A stretch of 30,848 nucleotides of DNA, taken from positions 1-30,848 of IMG/VR virus record IMGVR_UViG_3300020022_000004; one strand, written 5' to 3'. Source of the DNA: a virus. The translations under genes were made by a program, and so were the position numbers. Below, piece by piece: positions 21,998 through 30,826 of this stretch (positions are counted from its first letter, which is position 1; each line of letters begins with the position of its first letter). A model generated the notes under the pieces. It was given only the letters and a program-made list of their open reading frames with translations, did not search any database and was not told the DNA's origin.

Positions 21998-23308
21998 TTA
22001 GGAGCGGACCTGGAGCGTCACAAACGGCGATACCACGTTCGAGCCGTTCTTCGGAGTGAGTGTCTTATTCCAGGATGCTTGACCGTCGACGCGATAGACG
22101 AATCGGAACGTCGTCTCATCGTTCAGGAAACGGACGTGTATCGAGCTCGCGGCCTGCGGAGCTCCCTTGTCGATCATCAAGTACTGCGAGAGATCCGCCA
22201 GGAGGACATCGCCTTCCGTCCCGAGCGTCGCGCAATGCTCGACGGGAATAACCGGCCGGCCAAGCAAAAGGCCGTACTGATTGTTATTCCCGTTGACGCC
22301 GGGAGGCGTATAGAGGAGCTGGACGGCCGTCCCGGAGCCGAGAGTCAGGGGATAGAGCTTCGCTTCGACGTCTTGGTTGATGAACCAACAAGAGTTTTGC
22401 CTCGAGCGAGCCCATAGCCGCTGCCACATATTCAGGACGTCGGCTGTCGAGATCGTCGCGCCGGAATCGGCGCCGTCCTTCGCGACGGAAACCGTCGCGG
22501 CTCCGCCGATGATGCCAAGCGGCTGGCCGGCGCCGGTGCCGTTGAAAATGGCATCCTCGACTTTGAACGTGAACTCTTCCGGAAACGCCTGCATGATGAC
22601 GGCCTCGAGAGCTGTCGAATCCGACAGAAGCTCGTCGGTCGCGTAGCAGAGCCCGATGAGCTTCTGGAGATTCATCTCGATCTGACGAAACTTCGGTTTT
22701 GTCCCGGTGAACGTATCGGCCTCATTAATCCAATACGCCAGGATCCCGCCCCACCGTGAGCCGTCGACTCGGCTCGTCTCATTGAGCGCGTTGATCTTGA
22801 GGCCGTTGGCGTTCGATGAGATGGGTATACGCCGGACGCGCGAGGCGATCTGTCCCGATTCGTATACGCGCAGGATGAGCTCGGCCGAGAAGTCCTTCTG
22901 GACGAGGAATCCCCCATCGGACGGAACGGCTTCGGATGCTCCGGAGGCCGAGGCCTGGATGAGCCGCGGATCGACGAGCCGGCCGCTGGATCGCTCGGCG
23001 CGAACACATGCGACGAGGAAGTCTCCGAAAGTCGCGAAGACGCCCTTCGGATCCGCCGGCGTGCCGGCGCGAGTCGCCGCGAGCTGGTTTTCGTCCGGAA
23101 CGTACTCGATGCTCCGTTCAAATTCGAGGACGTTCTCCTCGCGCTCGAGCGACATCTCGACGGCCTTGAGTGCGTTGAGCTTGTCCTGGTATTCCGCGGA
23201 CTCTTTTTCGTTGAGATCGCGATCTTCCTTTGCGGCTCCGTCGATGAGTGCGCGCAATGCTTTGGTGAGATCCGCCTTCTTCTGACGTAATGCTTTGATA
23301 TTCGACAT
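21998..23308 (-). CDS. HK97-family major capsid protein
   Basis: This 436-residue protein starts at ATG 23308 behind AGGAGAAAAA. Residues 1-80 are a charged coiled coil, the delta/scaffold domain that guides prohead assembly and is removed by the protease. The mature part begins somewhere after residue 85. Family marks include DGGFLVQKDFSAELI, the long-helix region, and GAGQPLGIIGG followed by NGNNNQYGLLLGRPVIPVEH, typical of PF05065-type capsids. The protease gene lies just upstream and the portal before that, the usual order. Confidence 0.95.
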   Translation of the reverse strand: MSNIKALRQKKADLTKALRALIDGAAKEDRDLNEKESAEYQDKLNALKAVEMSLEREENVLEFERSIEYVPDENQLAATRAGTPADPKGVFATFGDFLVACVRAERSSGRLVDPRLIQASASGASEAVPSDGGFLVQKDFSAELILRVYESGQIASRVRRIPISSNANGLKINALNETSRVDGSRWGGILAYWINEADTFTGTKPKFRQIEMNLQKLIGLCYATDELLSDSTALEAVIMQAFPEEFTFKVEDAIFNGTGAGQPLGIIGGAATVSVAKDGADSGATISTADVLNMWQRLWARSRQNSCWFINQDVEAKLYPLTLGSGTAVQLLYTPPGVNGNNNQYGLLLGRPVIPVEHCATLGTEGDVLLADLSQYLMIDKGAPQAASSIHVRFLNDETTFRFVYRVDGQASWNKTLTPKNGSNVVSPFVTLQVRS

Positions 23309-23438
23309 TTTTTCTCCTATTCTTAGGCCTTACCGGATCTCACGCGATCGACGGATCTCGCGATCTCCTGAGGCTTGCTGCAATTCGCCGCGGCCGGCTT
23401 GCGCGTCTGCGCTCCGGCCCGCGGCTGAAACTTATGTT

Positions 23439-23462
23439 TCGATCTAACTTAAGTTAGATCGA
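23439..23462. other. Perfect 24-bp palindrome at the protease stop codon
   Basis: The half-site TCGATCTAACTT is followed immediately by its exact complement, and the protease TAA lies inside it. In RNA it gives a 10-bp stem with a UUAA loop. The 140 bases between protease and capsid hold nothing else recognisable apart from the capsid ribosome binding site. Confidence 0.6.
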
Positions 23463-24354
23463 TCTCCCTCGATCGAGCGGCGAGAGCTCCGGCTCTCTGC
23501 GCCGGACCTGGATCTTTCGAAACCCCAAAGCGCGCGAGCGTGTCGTCCATCGTCGCGACCTTGTCGGCCATATTCTCTTTGATCGCGGCCGCGGCCAGGA
23601 CCATACGGCCTTCGCCGAAACCGGCGCGAACCTCGGCCGGCGCGACTCCGCGGCCCTTGGCGACGGCGCTCACAAACATCGAGTAAAACGAATCGACCGT
23701 CGACTGAGCATTCGATCGAGCGGTGTCGGAGAGCGGCTCGTAAGGATTGCCGTCGACTTTGTACTTGCCGGCGGAGATGAGTGTCGGCTTGATCCCCTCG
23801 ACCTCGAGCGCCTTCGAGATGTCCTCATGCTGCATAAAGACGCCGATCGATCCGACGGCGCCGCTCGGCGTAACGATGATCTCCGAGGCCTGGCTCGCGA
23901 GCCAATACGCCGCACTCGCGGCCATCGTGTCGACTTGCGCGACGATCTTCTTCTGGGCGCTGCCGGCCAGGATCTCGGCGCCGAGCTCCGGAACGCCGTC
24001 AACGGATCCCCCCGGCGAATCGATGTCGAAGACGATGGCCTTGACGTTTCCATCGGCCATCGCTTGACGGAAGAGCTTCGTCGTTTTCTCGATCGACGTC
24101 CCCCCCGGTCCGCTGATGTTATCGACCATATTCATGCGATGCGCGATGATTCCATAGATAGGAATCATGGCGACCGTCCCTGGTGTCGAAGGCCGCGGCG
24201 ACGGACCGGCGCCGACGACGGCCTGGATCTCTTCTTTCGAGAGCTCGTCTCCCGCCGCGCGCATGCGGAGTACTTGGCATATTGCCTCGAGCCGGTCCGG
24301 AAGGATTGCCCACGGCTTGCCGAAGACGTGAGAGTAAACGTGTCTGTATTTCAT
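23449..24354 (-). CDS. S49/SppA-like prohead maturation protease
   Basis: This 301-residue protein starts at ATG 24354, overlapping the portal stop (ATGA). It has the ClpP/crotonase-like S49 fold: IPIYGII near 64-70, IDSPGGSVDG at 111-120, S147 in TMAASAAYW as the nucleophile and K199 in AGKYKVDG as the general base. It would cut the capsid delta domain (and possibly itself) during prohead maturation. The order portal-protease-capsid is standard. The C-terminal 30 residues are Ala/Arg-rich and may be scaffold-like. Confidence 0.93.
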   Translation of the reverse strand: MKYRHVYSHVFGKPWAILPDRLEAICQVLRMRAAGDELSKEEIQAVVGAGPSPRPSTPGTVAMIPIYGIIAHRMNMVDNISGPGGTSIEKTTKLFRQAMADGNVKAIVFDIDSPGGSVDGVPELGAEILAGSAQKKIVAQVDTMAASAAYWLASQASEIIVTPSGAVGSIGVFMQHEDISKALEVEGIKPTLISAGKYKVDGNPYEPLSDTARSNAQSTVDSFYSMFVSAVAKGRGVAPAEVRAGFGEGRMVLAAAAIKENMADKVATMDDTLARFGVSKDPGPAQRAGALAARSREIDLT

Positions 24355-25976
24355 AGCTTCGCTCCTGTCGCCGTTTCGGCGAGCAATTTCGCTTTGCGGA
24401 CCTTGACGAGCGCCTTGTCGGCGAGCTCCGCCGGACTGTCGAGCTCGATCCCCTCAAGCGCGGCCTCGACGTCTTTCGCGCTGGCGATCATCGAGAGGTG
24501 ATCCTGGCAATAGCTGGAGGCCTCGGCGCGCGAGATCCGCATCGTCTCCGAGATGAGATCAATGTGCGAGGCATAGAAGGCGATGGCCTCTTTTTCGAAG
24601 TCCTCTCGATTCTTGGCCTTCTGCGAAGCGCGACGAAGAGCGAGGACTTCCTTCCGGACCAGGCGCTCGCCGGCGCCGAGCGCAAACTGGAGAAGCCGCG
24701 CCTCGGTAGCCGTCTGATCTTCCTGATTTGTCGCGCTGTCGACGGGATCCGGACCGGGAGCGCCGGTGTCGACCATATTCAGCGGCGTCAGATAATCGTC
24801 GCCGTTCTCGATCGGATTCATATTTTCGATCCGCCGGACGTCATTTTTCGAGAGCCAGCCCCATTGACGGCCGATCGCATAGGCCGCATACCGGCTCTTG
24901 ATGTCGCCGCGGAGAAGCGCGTCCATATTGAATTCGGCGAAGTATTCCTCTCCGTCGCCGAGATCGAGCGGATCCAGGAGATCCGCGTTGATCCGCTGCT
25001 CCCATCGAACGGCGCGCGGCCGCTGGTTATCCGTCACGAATTCGATCGCTTGCTGCTCGATGTTCGAGAAGGCCGCCTTCGAAAGATCGCCGATCTTGTG
25101 GAGAGGGACGCGAAAGAAGCCGGCGATATCGGAGCGCGAGAATTGCCTGGCCTCGAGGAATTGCGAGTCCCTGTTGTTCAGGCCGATCGCCTGGTACTTG
25201 AGGCCTTCCTCGAGAATAGCGGCCTTGTGACGATTGACGCCGGTCTGCGATTCATGCCAGGAGTTTTTTATCCGGTTGTATGCGGGATCGCTGAGTTTGC
25301 CGGGGTGCTCGAGGATTCCTCGAGGCTGCGAGTCGTTCGCAAAGAAGCGAGCGGCGTATTCTTGCTGTGCGAGGCCGACTCCGACGACTTCGCGCTGTAC
25401 GGCGATCGTCGACATACCGATCATGCCGTCGGAGGACATCCCGCGGACGTGGAAGATCTCTTCCATCGCATAGTTTGTGACGGTCCCGTCATACCATGCG
25501 CGGACCTGGTAGCGGAGCTTGCCATTCGGAAGACGGTAGACGTTGACGCGATCGGGATGCAGAGGCACAAGCTGATCGATCGCTCCGCGAGGACCGGGAA
25601 GGATGATCGAGAAACAATTCCCGCGGAGCTCGAGATGCGCCTGCATCATCTCGAGGAATTCCATCGCCGTCTGATAAAGATTCGGTTTATTATGAAGAAC
25701 TTTGTACAAAGGGTGCCCGGTCGCGCGCTCTTTGCCTCCGTCTGGTAGCCGCCTGTAGATGATGAGCGGCATCGAGCCGAGCGTCTCCGAGCACACGCGA
25801 ACGCAAGAGAAGACGGCCGAGAGCTGCATCGCCGACTCCGGCGAGACGCGCATCCCCGAATCCGAAGCGTAGCCAGGCCGCGAGTACCAGAAGTCATCAT
25901 GCGGTGAAATAGGGTTGACGCCAGTCCCTAGCCCCATGATGCGAAGCGCGGAACTGAAGTCTCGGACTAATCCCAC
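24351..25976 (-). CDS. HK97-family portal protein
   Basis: This 541-residue protein starts at GTG 25976 with GGGAGG upstream. Features of the PF04860 family are visible: the SAVFSCVRVCSETLGSMPL region, NCFSIILPGPRG, LVPLHPDRV, then EIFHVRGMSSDG and the FRVPLHKIGDL segment followed by NIEQQAIEFV. The portal forms the dodecameric DNA gate. The C-terminal about 120 residues are helical and charged and longer than in many relatives. The gene lies between a small membrane protein and the protease. Confidence 0.95.
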   Translation of the reverse strand: MGLVRDFSSALRIMGLGTGVNPISPHDDFWYSRPGYASDSGMRVSPESAMQLSAVFSCVRVCSETLGSMPLIIYRRLPDGGKERATGHPLYKVLHNKPNLYQTAMEFLEMMQAHLELRGNCFSIILPGPRGAIDQLVPLHPDRVNVYRLPNGKLRYQVRAWYDGTVTNYAMEEIFHVRGMSSDGMIGMSTIAVQREVVGVGLAQQEYAARFFANDSQPRGILEHPGKLSDPAYNRIKNSWHESQTGVNRHKAAILEEGLKYQAIGLNNRDSQFLEARQFSRSDIAGFFRVPLHKIGDLSKAAFSNIEQQAIEFVTDNQRPRAVRWEQRINADLLDPLDLGDGEEYFAEFNMDALLRGDIKSRYAAYAIGRQWGWLSKNDVRRIENMNPIENGDDYLTPLNMVDTGAPGPDPVDSATNQEDQTATEARLLQFALGAGERLVRKEVLALRRASQKAKNREDFEKEAIAFYASHIDLISETMRISRAEASSYCQDHLSMIASAKDVEAALEGIELDSPAELADKALVKVRKAKLLAETATGAKL

Positions 25977-25979
25977 GGC

Positions 25980-26147
25980 TTAAGCCTCCCGCCCTGTTTT
26001 TGATTCTGTCTTAGGTTTGAACTGCGAGACGAAGGCGTATAGAAGAAGTAACGAGCCGAGGACGATGAGCGCGGCTGGCCTGTAGATCCAGGCGATCCCG
26101 CCGATGAGGACGCCCAGGCCGAGGATCGCGATGACGTCTTCCTTCAT
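25980..26147 (-). CDS. Small membrane protein between terminase and portal
   Basis: Translation from the ATG at 26147, overlapping the terminase stop (ATGA), gives 55 residues ending at TAA 25982-25980. Two hydrophobic stretches (about 5-20 and 24-41) are joined by WIYRP, followed by a basic tail (KPKTESKTGREA). It thus looks like a two-pass membrane hairpin with a cytoplasmic tail. Function unknown. A small membrane protein at this site occurs in some siphophages, but I cannot name a family. Confidence 0.65.
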   Translation of the reverse strand: MKEDVIAILGLGVLIGGIAWIYRPAALIVLGSLLLLYAFVSQFKPKTESKTGREA

Positions 26148-27880
26148 ACAGTGCGAATCCCCATCTCGTCGTAAATGGATCCGCCTCCTTTGGCGAACTG
26201 AGCACGGCCGAGTGCCATGATGAGCGCGACCGCTCCGTCGATCTTCTCAATCTTTTTTCTCTTATTCGGTTTTATATTCCCCGCCTCGTCTTCTTTAGTC
26301 ACTAGGTTGTTTATATTCCATCTCAGAACGGGATCGCCGAGATGCGCGATCTTGCCCTTTTTGACCAGTACCTCAAGGTTCTTCGTCGGATCGGACATCG
26401 AGGCGTACCCCTGGCGGAACTCGACCATCGTAACGCCGGCCTCGGTAAGTTGGTTGGCGATCTGCGTCGCATTCCAGGGATCGAAGGCGACCTCCTCGAG
26501 CTCGAATAGACCCTTGTCCGCGATGATCTTGCTCTTGATGACATCGTAGTCTACGACGTTTCCCTCCGTCGCATTGATGAATCCCTCGCGGATCCAGATG
26601 TCGTACTGTACTTTATCCTTCGCGACGCGCTCCGCGACATTCTCGGACGGAACGAAGAAGTCACAAAGGACGGTCCAGAGCGGATCCTGCTCCGTCGGAA
26701 AGAAGAGTTTAACGTAGGCCGTCAAGTCGACTTTGCTCGAGAGATCCAGGCCGGCGACGCATCGACGGCCGCGGAGCTTCTCGAGCATGCGGTCGCGTAG
26801 AATCTTCGGATCGATCCCGTCGAGTGAATAGCCTACGCATTTCTGCCAGTCTTCCGGCCGGATGAGCTTCGTCACTCCGCCGGCGACCCACACGTTTAGA
26901 TGCTTGGTGAGGAAGCCGTTGAGCTTCGAGCTCATGTTCTTCGCAGTTTGCGCCTTGTCGCGAAGATCCTCGATCTTGACGGAGACGAGCAGATTAGGAT
27001 TCGCCTTCTGCCAGCATCTCTCGACAAACCATTTATCGATGTCCTCCGGATCCAGGCCGGCAAGAAAGCAAAAGAGCGAGTCGTCCTGGTAGATCCCTTC
27101 GAGGACGTTCTCACAGTAGCCGTGCTGCTTAAAGCAAGGCCCGTCTAGATTGTCGCCGGCCGTGGTGATGGTGAACTTTAGCGGCTGCCGGCGGGATCCC
27201 GTCGCCGTATCGATGACTTCGTAGACCTTGTCTGTCTTGTGAGCGTGGTACTCGTCGATGATCGCGCCGTGTACGTTCAGGCCGTCGAGCGTGTCCTCAT
27301 CGGCGCCGAGCGGCTCGAATTTCGAGGCCGTATTCGGAATGGACATATTGTCCCGAAAATTCTGGATCCGCTTCGCGAGCGCCGGAGAGGCTTTCCTCAT
27401 GCGCTCGGCTTCCTTGAATACGATCCTGGCCTGGTCCTTCTTCGTCGCGGCGACATAGACCTCGGCGCCTGGCTCGCCGTCCGCGAAAAAGAGATAGAGG
27501 CCGATCCCCGCGGCGAAAGTAGACTTGCCGTTTTTCCTGGCGACGAAGATGTAAGCATTCCGGAATCGGCGGAGGCCTCCGGCGCGCATCCATCCGAAGA
27601 CGCAGTAGATGATGAATTGCTGCCACGGCTCGAGCCGGAACGACTGGCCGGCGAATTCGCCTTTCGAATGTTTCAAGAAGGAAAAAAAGTCTAGAGCGTG
27701 CTGCGCGAGCTTGGGATCGAAGTACAGGCCTCGAGTGTGTCCCGTCTCGAGATCCCGGAGATGACGCCGGCAAGCGAGCGCGACGTTTCTCGAGATGACG
27801 ATCTTGCCGGCCGCGGCGTCCCGGCAATACTTTTCCGCGGGATGTTTGGGATCGATCCTAATTCGGCTTGACGGTGACAT
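26144..27880 (-). CDS. terL: Terminase large subunit
   Basis: This 578-residue protein starts at ATG 27880, overlapping the TerS end by 23 bases. It is the packaging motor and DNA-cutting enzyme of HK97-type phages. Walker A is at 113-121 (VARKNGKST), Walker B at 206-210 (AIIDE). The RNase H-like nuclease acids are probably D379 (GLDLSS), D467 (AFDPW) and D548 (KIDGA). Length and order after TerS are as expected. The C-terminal VALIMALGRA helix is typical. No defects are seen. Confidence 0.95.
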   Translation of the reverse strand: MSPSSRIRIDPKHPAEKYCRDAAAGKIVISRNVALACRRHLRDLETGHTRGLYFDPKLAQHALDFFSFLKHSKGEFAGQSFRLEPWQQFIIYCVFGWMRAGGLRRFRNAYIFVARKNGKSTFAAGIGLYLFFADGEPGAEVYVAATKKDQARIVFKEAERMRKASPALAKRIQNFRDNMSIPNTASKFEPLGADEDTLDGLNVHGAIIDEYHAHKTDKVYEVIDTATGSRRQPLKFTITTAGDNLDGPCFKQHGYCENVLEGIYQDDSLFCFLAGLDPEDIDKWFVERCWQKANPNLLVSVKIEDLRDKAQTAKNMSSKLNGFLTKHLNVWVAGGVTKLIRPEDWQKCVGYSLDGIDPKILRDRMLEKLRGRRCVAGLDLSSKVDLTAYVKLFFPTEQDPLWTVLCDFFVPSENVAERVAKDKVQYDIWIREGFINATEGNVVDYDVIKSKIIADKGLFELEEVAFDPWNATQIANQLTEAGVTMVEFRQGYASMSDPTKNLEVLVKKGKIAHLGDPVLRWNINNLVTKEDEAGNIKPNKRKKIEKIDGAVALIMALGRAQFAKGGGSIYDEMGIRTV

Positions 27881-28385
27881 CGCCGACCGGCTTCCCCGCG
27901 AGATAGGCCTCGAACGGATCCGGCTCGGACGGCTTCTCGATTCGGAGCTTGGCGCGCGACGCCGGCGTCAAGCCGAATTCGATGAGGAAAGACTTCATTA
28001 ACTTCTGTGCATCGTTCGAGATGCTATTAGCGGGATTGCGTTTGTACTTGTATCCGACGACCTCGCGATGCTCGACCGGCCCGCCCATGATCGCTTCCTC
28101 GACGATTATCCCGAGGCGCGCGAGCTCCGTCTCGGCCTGCATCCATCTCGAGAAATTGTGACAATACGCGGCAAGCGCCTTCCCGTCGGCTTCGGTAAGG
28201 ACTTTCATCTCGCGCAAGATCGGGAGGATGTCGTTCCATTCTTTCTCGGCGAGCTCGGAGAGTCCCGCCGGCATGATCGGATCCGAGATCTTCGGCTTCG
28301 GCTCATCTTTCGGGAGTTTCCTCTTCCCCGGATTGCCGCGGAGTTTCTTGACTTCCGTCGGAAGAGGACGGCGACCTCTAGGCAT
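27858..28385 (-). CDS. terS: P27-family terminase small subunit
   Basis: This 175-residue protein starts at ATG 28385, overlapping the previous gene by 8 bases. The N-terminus (GRRPLPTEVKKLRGNPGKR) is the hallmark of P27-type small terminases (PF05119). It is followed by AEKEWNDILPILREMKVLTE and a C-terminal part with MKSFLIEFGLTPASRAKL. It recognises phage DNA and hands it to TerL. The placement directly before TerL is standard. Confidence 0.92.
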   Translation of the reverse strand: MPRGRRPLPTEVKKLRGNPGKRKLPKDEPKPKISDPIMPAGLSELAEKEWNDILPILREMKVLTEADGKALAAYCHNFSRWMQAETELARLGIIVEEAIMGGPVEHREVVGYKYKRNPANSISNDAQKLMKSFLIEFGLTPASRAKLRIEKPSEPDPFEAYLAGKPVGDVTVKPN

Positions 28386-28806
28386 TGCGCGATCCTTCTT
28401 CGCCTTGGAGCCGGAGATCGTTTGTCGCGAGCTCGAGAAGAGTCGCCGACGGAAGGATCCCGAGCTCGGCCGCGACGATTTTCCCCCAGTGTGGATCGCC
28501 GGAATATTTGATCGCGACCTCGGCGATCGTCAAGGCGATAGGATACGAGTGCGATGAACCGGAGAGCATGCGACGGACTTTTCGGTAGAGAGCATTCCAT
28601 CCGTCCGAGTCCGTCGCATAGATGGTGATCTTCGCGCCGAATGGTCCGGCCGTCTGGATCGTCCCCAGGCCGACGTCGCCGTCGTCCGTCAGGTCGCCGG
28701 GATTGTGCGCGCGCCGCGGGACGTCGTTAGGATGATTCGGATCGAAGAAGCCCTCGGCCTTCGCGAAGGCTCGAGCGACTTTGATGACGAGCTCGTCGGA
28801 AACCAT
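28378..28806 (-). CDS. Lysozyme/transglycosylase-like protein
   Basis: This 142-residue protein starts at ATG 28806 with AGAGAGGGACG upstream. The arrangement (helix with AFAKAEGFF, then RRAHNPGDL, then a GLGTIQT and ATDSDGWNALYRKV segment) resembles phage lysozyme-like muramidase folds in which an early Glu (here E18) precedes an NPGDL/NPGNL motif. It would cleave peptidoglycan glycan strands, either as endolysin or as a virion enzyme. No signal peptide is present. The site next to TerS rather than the lysis cassette is unusual, so a structural role is possible. The assignment rests on motif pattern only. Confidence 0.6.
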   Translation of the reverse strand: MVSDELVIKVARAFAKAEGFFDPNHPNDVPRRAHNPGDLTDDGDVGLGTIQTAGPFGAKITIYATDSDGWNALYRKVRRMLSGSSHSYPIALTIAEVAIKYSGDPHWGKIVAAELGILPSATLLELATNDLRLQGEEGSRNA

Positions 28807-28819
28807 TTCGTCCCTCTCT

Positions 28820-29239
28820 TTAGGCCTGCCGCACAGAAAGATGAGCTTCGTATTGCATCGTCGTCGCCCCCGAGGTGACGTAAGCGATCGCGTAGGTTAT
28901 GGTCGTTCCCGCTTTCGCGTTAACCGTGAGACGCCCCTGCAAAGCGGACGTCGTGGTGTTTCCTGCGTTCGTCGTCGCCGCCGCGCCGGCCTGAGTCCCT
29001 CCGAGCGCCACGACGGATTGAACGACGCTGTCCGTCGCATCGGTGTAAGAGATCGTCAACGCTCCAAGGGTTGACGACGTCGTCGCCGCGCGCGTAACTT
29101 TCAGCGCGAATGCGATATCGTACAGCCCGCCCTGCGTCGCCGGAACGGCGTAAAGTGTCGTCGCTCCGATCGCCGCCGCCTGCGTCACTAGATCGACGGC
29201 TGCGAGTGCCGAAACCGGCGAGAGGAGTTTGATCGCCAC
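28820..29239 (-). CDS. Small fibre-associated structural protein
   Basis: This 139-residue protein starts at GTG 29239, right after the fibre stop, with no clear ribosome binding site, so translational coupling is likely. It is very rich in Ala, Thr, Ser and Gly with few charges, a beta-sandwich composition typical of virion surface proteins. It follows two fibre-type genes and is probably part of the same appendage. Family not recognised. Confidence 0.65.
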   Translation of the reverse strand: MAIKLLSPVSALAAVDLVTQAAAIGATTLYAVPATQGGLYDIAFALKVTRAATTSSTLGALTISYTDATDSVVQSVVALGGTQAGAAATTNAGNTTTSALQGRLTVNAKAGTTITYAIAYVTSGATTMQYEAHLSVRQA

Positions 29240-29241
29240 GT

Positions 29242-30390
29242 TTAGCCTATGACCACGACTCTATACTGAGCCGACGTCGGCGCTACTGCGAAAACCAATG
29301 TAATCGTGTTAACCGAGGTGTTTTGAATTTCGACCTGGACCTCGGCGAAGGTTCCCGTCGGCGTAAAAACCTGCGCGATGACGTCCTGCGTCCCCAGGTT
29401 ATGAGTCACTACGATCGATGTCGTCGAGCCGTCGCCGAGGAGCGCGGCGAATTTCGATGGAGTCCCCAACGCCGTTCGCGCCGCCGCTGCTGTCGTGCTT
29501 CCTGTTCCGCCATTCCCTACCGGCAAGGCGCCGGAAACGAAACTCGCTCCGCCGGCCAGGTTCAGAGCCCCATAGTTTGCCTCGACGCCGGCGCCTTGAG
29601 AGAGCAATGACTGGCCCGACGTGGCGCTCGACTTGACGCGGATGTTTCCGCCCGAGACTTCCGTCGACTGCCCTGTCACGTTCGCGGAGAAAACCGTTCC
29701 CGTAAGCGTGAGCCCGGAGCCCGCCGAGTACGTGAGCCCGCCTAAAAATTGCACCCAAGAGACGGCCGTCGTCCCCGGAGTAATCGCGCCTTGTGTCGCG
29801 ACGACCCACGCGGATCCGGCGTTGACTGTCCCGAGCTCGATGAATGCAAAGGCGCCGGAGACATAAGTCGCCGAGGTATTGCAATCGGCCGAGCGCGTCG
29901 GAGCTCCGGCCGCATTGACGGTATAGATACCGTTCTCCGCTCCCGCGGCTTGATTCTTGATGAGAATGCGATCGCCGGTCGCTAGCGCAATCCCGTCGAT
30001 AACCGAGCCATTCGCGAAGGAGCTCGCGAGCGTTCCCGCGACAGTAGTCGCCGCGCGGACGCTGGCTTTGACGTCCAGGCCGAGCGCCACAGAATCGACA
30101 TAGGCCTTCGTCGCCGCATCGGAGCCGGTTGTCGGCGTCGCCACGTTTACCAGTTTGTGGCTGTTGATGCTGAGATCCGCGGCCGGCGCCGCCAGTTGGT
30201 CGAGTGTGTTCGAGAGCTCCGCGAGGATGCGATTCGCCGTACCGTCCCACATCTTCGCGACGTTGGACGTGGTGTTATACCAGATCTGTCCGACTGCGGG
30301 AGAGACGGGATCCGCGGCGAGCAAATGGATAAGCGCGTTTCTGATCTCGTTCTTATTGAGATCGATCGGACCGAGGAATGGAATCGCCAT
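29242..30390 (-). CDS. Tail fibre protein
   Basis: This 382-residue protein starts at ATG 30390 behind GAGGAGAC. The N-terminus (FLGPIDLNKNEIRNALIH) looks like an attachment peptide. The middle has fibre motifs such as ATKAYVDS, ATGDRILIKNQ and ENGIYTV. A VGNGGTGSTTAAAARTALG repeat motif follows near residue 290, common in tail fibres. The last about 65 residues (THNLGTQDVIAQVF onward) form a beta module also seen at the end of the neighbouring 116-residue protein. It probably binds the host surface. Its place ahead of the terminase genes is unusual. Confidence 0.85.
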   Translation of the reverse strand: MAIPFLGPIDLNKNEIRNALIHLLAADPVSPAVGQIWYNTTSNVAKMWDGTANRILAELSNTLDQLAAPAADLSINSHKLVNVATPTTGSDAATKAYVDSVALGLDVKASVRAATTVAGTLASSFANGSVIDGIALATGDRILIKNQAAGAENGIYTVNAAGAPTRSADCNTSATYVSGAFAFIELGTVNAGSAWVVATQGAITPGTTAVSWVQFLGGLTYSAGSGLTLTGTVFSANVTGQSTEVSGGNIRVKSSATSGQSLLSQGAGVEANYGALNLAGGASFVSGALPVGNGGTGSTTAAAARTALGTPSKFAALLGDGSTTSIVVTHNLGTQDVIAQVFTPTGTFAEVQVEIQNTSVNTITLVFAVAPTSAQYRVVVIG

Positions 30391-30399
30391 GCAGTCTCC

Positions 30400-30750
30400 T
30401 CAATTCAGATATGCGCATCCCGCAAACGGAGCCGAAAAACTGATGGTTAGTCTATTGAGATCGTTGTACGCCACATCCCCAATTACCTGATGACCGCTCG
30501 AATCCACGACGGAGACAGATGGATACTTTCCGAGATTGTGCTGCACGTTCCATGTCGCGCTCGCGAGTGTCTGCGTGAAAGTAAAAAAAACATCGGCGCA
30601 ACTTTGCTGGATCTGCGGGAGGTTTGCGATCGCGAGATCAATCAGTAGAAAATTTTCATCGAGGCCGCCAGGCCATCGATCGAAAGCGTCCGGATGATTC
30701 TGGAGAGAGCTGATATTCAGTCCGAGAAACGGCGTTTTCTCCTTCGGCAT
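30400..30750 (-). CDS. Small fibre-tip-like protein, first gene of the late operon
   Basis: This 116-residue protein starts at ATG 30750 with a strong GGGGAGGAAAAA ribosome binding site. Its N-terminal 60 residues include PFLGLNISSLQNHPDAFDRW and a short helix. The C-terminal about 55 residues (NVQHNLGKYPSVSVVDSSG onward) match the end module of the tail fibre next door, including the HNLG turn and a final ISFSAPFAG strand. It is probably a fibre accessory or adaptor with the same tip fold. No chaperone signature is seen. Confidence 0.7.
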   Translation of the reverse strand: MPKEKTPFLGLNISSLQNHPDAFDRWPGGLDENFLLIDLAIANLPQIQQSCADVFFTFTQTLASATWNVQHNLGKYPSVSVVDSSGHQVIGDVAYNDLNRLTISFSAPFAGCAYLN

Positions 30751-30763
30751 CTTTTTCCTCCCC

Positions 30764-30826
30764 GATGTTTACTTATACATTACTATTCCACCATCGAGAA
30801 ACATTTTGAATAACGGCAAATTTCAA
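30764..30826 (-). promoter_or_regulatory. AT-rich leader, possible late promoter region
   Basis: The stretch before the first late gene is clearly more AT-rich than the rest. On the minus strand TATAAG (30777-30772) could serve as a -10 box, but the matching -35 position reads TTCTCG, a poor match, so an activator might be needed. A dyad TTGAA-N11-TTCAA (30806-30826) lies just upstream and could be an operator. Beyond it, to 30848, no gene is seen. Confidence 0.25.

Noticed and set aside
24498-25748. Long plus-strand open frame (416 codons) opposite the portal gene
   Set aside because: The portal on the minus strand has a full family pattern, and the plus frame shows no recognisable domain.
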